The notes below the pieces were generated by a model. The model saw nothing but the letters and a program-made list of their open reading frames with translations, was not told the DNA's origin and ran no database searches. From Hyphomicrobiales bacterium (GTDB lineage: Bacteria; Pseudomonadota; Alphaproteobacteria; Rhizobiales; Rhizobiaceae), in the NCBI GenBank assembly GCA_002400845.2, contig NVRK02000095.1, forward strand, positions 28,095 through 92,094: 64,000 bases of DNA, given 5' to 3'. Positions within the stretch are counted from its first letter, which is position 1; each line of letters starts with the position of its first letter. Both the position numbers and the translations under genes were made by a program. Of the stretch, positions 62,848 to 64,000 are shown one piece after another.

Positions 62848-64000
62848 ATGGCGTTTGTTTTTAAAAAAATATGTGTTGTGGGGCTTGGTTATATTGGCTT
62901 ACCAACAGCGGCAATGTTTGCTTCTAGAAAAGTGAAGGTTGTTGGTTTAGAAGTTAATGAGGCTGTGGCGACCAAAATTAACAAGGGTGAAATACACATT
63001 GTTGAACCTGATCTAGACATTGTTGTTCGAGCAGTTGTTTCTGAAGGGTATTTAACCGCTACAACAAAAGCAGTAGAGGCAGATGCATTTTTGCTTGCTG
63101 TGCCAACGCCCTTTAAAGGTAAAAATCATGAACCAGATTTAAGCTATATTGAATCTGCTGCGCGTACCATTGCGCCTGTATTGAAAAAGGGAAATTTGGT
63201 TGTTTTGGAATCGACTTCTCCAGTCGGTGCGACGGAATTTATGGCAAAAATTTTAGAGGAAATGCGGCCTGATTTAAGTTTTCCAATGAGTGCAGGCGAG
63301 GCGTCTGACATTCGTATAGCCCATTGTCCTGAGCGTGTTTTGCCCGGCCATGTTATGCGTGAATTGGTAGAAAATGATCGCGTAATTGGCGGTATGACAG
63401 ATGCGTGTTCAACAGCTGCTATTGCACTTTACAAAACTTTCGTGATTGGCGAATGCGTTAAAACAAATACGCGTACCGCAGAAATGGCAAAGTTGACTGA
63501 GAATAGTTTTAGGGATGTAAACATCGCTTTTGCAAACGAACTGTCAATTATTTGTGATGAATTAGATATTGATGTTTGGGAATTAATTTCGCTTACAAAC
63601 CGTCACCCACGTGTAAACATTTTAACGCCTGGCCCTGGTGTTGGTGGGCATTGTATCGCTGTTGACCCGTGGTTTATTATTTCAAGAACGCCTGACAAAG
63701 CTAAACTAATAAAAGCTGCACGCGAAGTTAATGATTATAAACCTGATTGGGTTATTGAAAAGATAGAAGCCGCAATAGGTAAGCATCTAATGGAGAATCC
63801 AAAGAAAAGTGCTAAAGATGTTACACTCGTTTGTTATGGATTAGCTTTTAAACCAAACATAGATGATTTACGCGAAAGTCCTGCGTTAGAAATCACAAAA
63901 AAATTAGCACAAAAACACGCTGGTAAAGTACTAGCGATAGAACCCAATATTAGCAAATTACCTTTAGGAATGTCTGGCGTCGAACTGGTTGATAACGGTA
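62848..64000 (+). CDS. wecC: UDP-N-acetyl-D-mannosamine dehydrogenase, 3' end outside window
   Basis: Oxidises UDP-ManNAc to UDP-ManNAcA with NAD. 384 codons are seen before the window ends, of about 420 usual. The Rossmann motif is VVGLGYIGLPTAAMFASRKV. ESTSPVGATE, Lys214 and Asn219 in AKLTENSFRD, and the catalytic Cys269 in PGVGGHCIAVDPWF are present. ATG at 62848 starts 9 bp after the wecB stop. Together they point to a ManNAcA-containing surface polysaccharide. Confidence 0.95.
   Translation, partial: MAFVFKKICVVGLGYIGLPTAAMFASRKVKVVGLEVNEAVATKINKGEIHIVEPDLDIVVRAVVSEGYLTATTKAVEADAFLLAVPTPFKGKNHEPDLSYIESAARTIAPVLKKGNLVVLESTSPVGATEFMAKILEEMRPDLSFPMSAGEASDIRIAHCPERVLPGHVMRELVENDRVIGGMTDACSTAAIALYKTFVIGECVKTNTRTAEMAKLTENSFRDVNIAFANELSIICDELDIDVWELISLTNRHPRVNILTPGPGVGGHCIAVDPWFIISRTPDKAKLIKAAREVNDYKPDWVIEKIEAAIGKHLMENPKKSAKDVTLVCYGLAFKPNIDDLRESPALEITKKLAQKHAGKVLAIEPNISKLPLGMSGVELVDNG

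Overview
The window is about 64 kb of an AT-rich alphaproteobacterial chromosome. The core is one long flagellar locus (about 7.6-43.3 kb) with genes found together only in rhizobial-type Hyphomicrobiales: motC, motE, the OmpR-like regulator rem, a DUF1217 gene, flaF/flbT, and the order flgB-flgC-fliE-flgG-flgA-flgI-motE-flgH-fliL-fliP-flagellins. From memory this order closely follows the Sinorhizobium meliloti flagellar region, with differences: one extra gene between fliM and fliN, fliF between the flagellins and motB, and one VisN/VisR-like LuxR regulator instead of two. The low GC and general gene set suggest a marine or host-associated Hyphomicrobiales; the species cannot be named from sequence alone.

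Layout. (1) 1-7.1 kb: a thiolase (minus strand, cut by the window edge), a LysR regulator, a short-chain dehydrogenase, a stand-alone Ada-type phosphotriester-sensing domain coupled to a 2OG-Fe(II) oxygenase, ergothioneine genes egtB-egtD, and an unknown convergent gene. (2) 7.1-43.3 kb: flagellar locus. The LuxR regulator lies at the left edge. flgF and a DUF1217 gene face left from a divergent region with motA-fliM-unknown-fliN-fliG-flhB. Next come the rod, ring and export genes, three tandem flagellins, fliF, the motB-motC-fliK operon, rem, the hook genes flgE-flgK-flgL, flaF-flbT-flgD-fliQ, flhA, fliR, and three small flagellar-type genes. fliI, fliH, fliD and chemotaxis genes are not in this window. 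(3) 43.3-48.1 kb: a secreted VasI-like protein, a 709-base gap with a CtrA-type box, a probable structured RNA and an orphan terminator, an unknown membrane/coiled-coil gene with a diguanylate cyclase, TerC, and a small secreted protein. (4) 48.1-52.8 kb, minus strand: malic enzyme MaeB and a urate-degradation cluster (allA, uraH, puuD). (5) 53.1-58.3 kb: arginine-to-spermidine genes (speA, carboxynorspermidine dehydrogenase, nspC, speB). (6) 58.4-64 kb: nucleotide-sugar genes for surface polysaccharide (galE, a UDP-glucuronate 4-epimerase type enzyme, wecB, and wecC cut by the edge).

Most interesting non-coding signals. All three flagellin genes have a 5' leader of about 100 nt with the same architecture: one hairpin that changes in sequence but keeps its pairing, two invariant hairpins, and a GTCCC that can pair with the GGGAC of the ribosome binding site. 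flbT, whose Caulobacter homologue acts on a flagellin mRNA leader, lies 12 kb downstream. fliF has a different leader that could also close over its ribosome binding site. Two TTAA-N7-TTAA (CtrA-type) boxes precede rem. A 17-bp dyad-symmetric sequence stands at nearly the same distance upstream of both the dehydrogenase and the Ada-domain operon.
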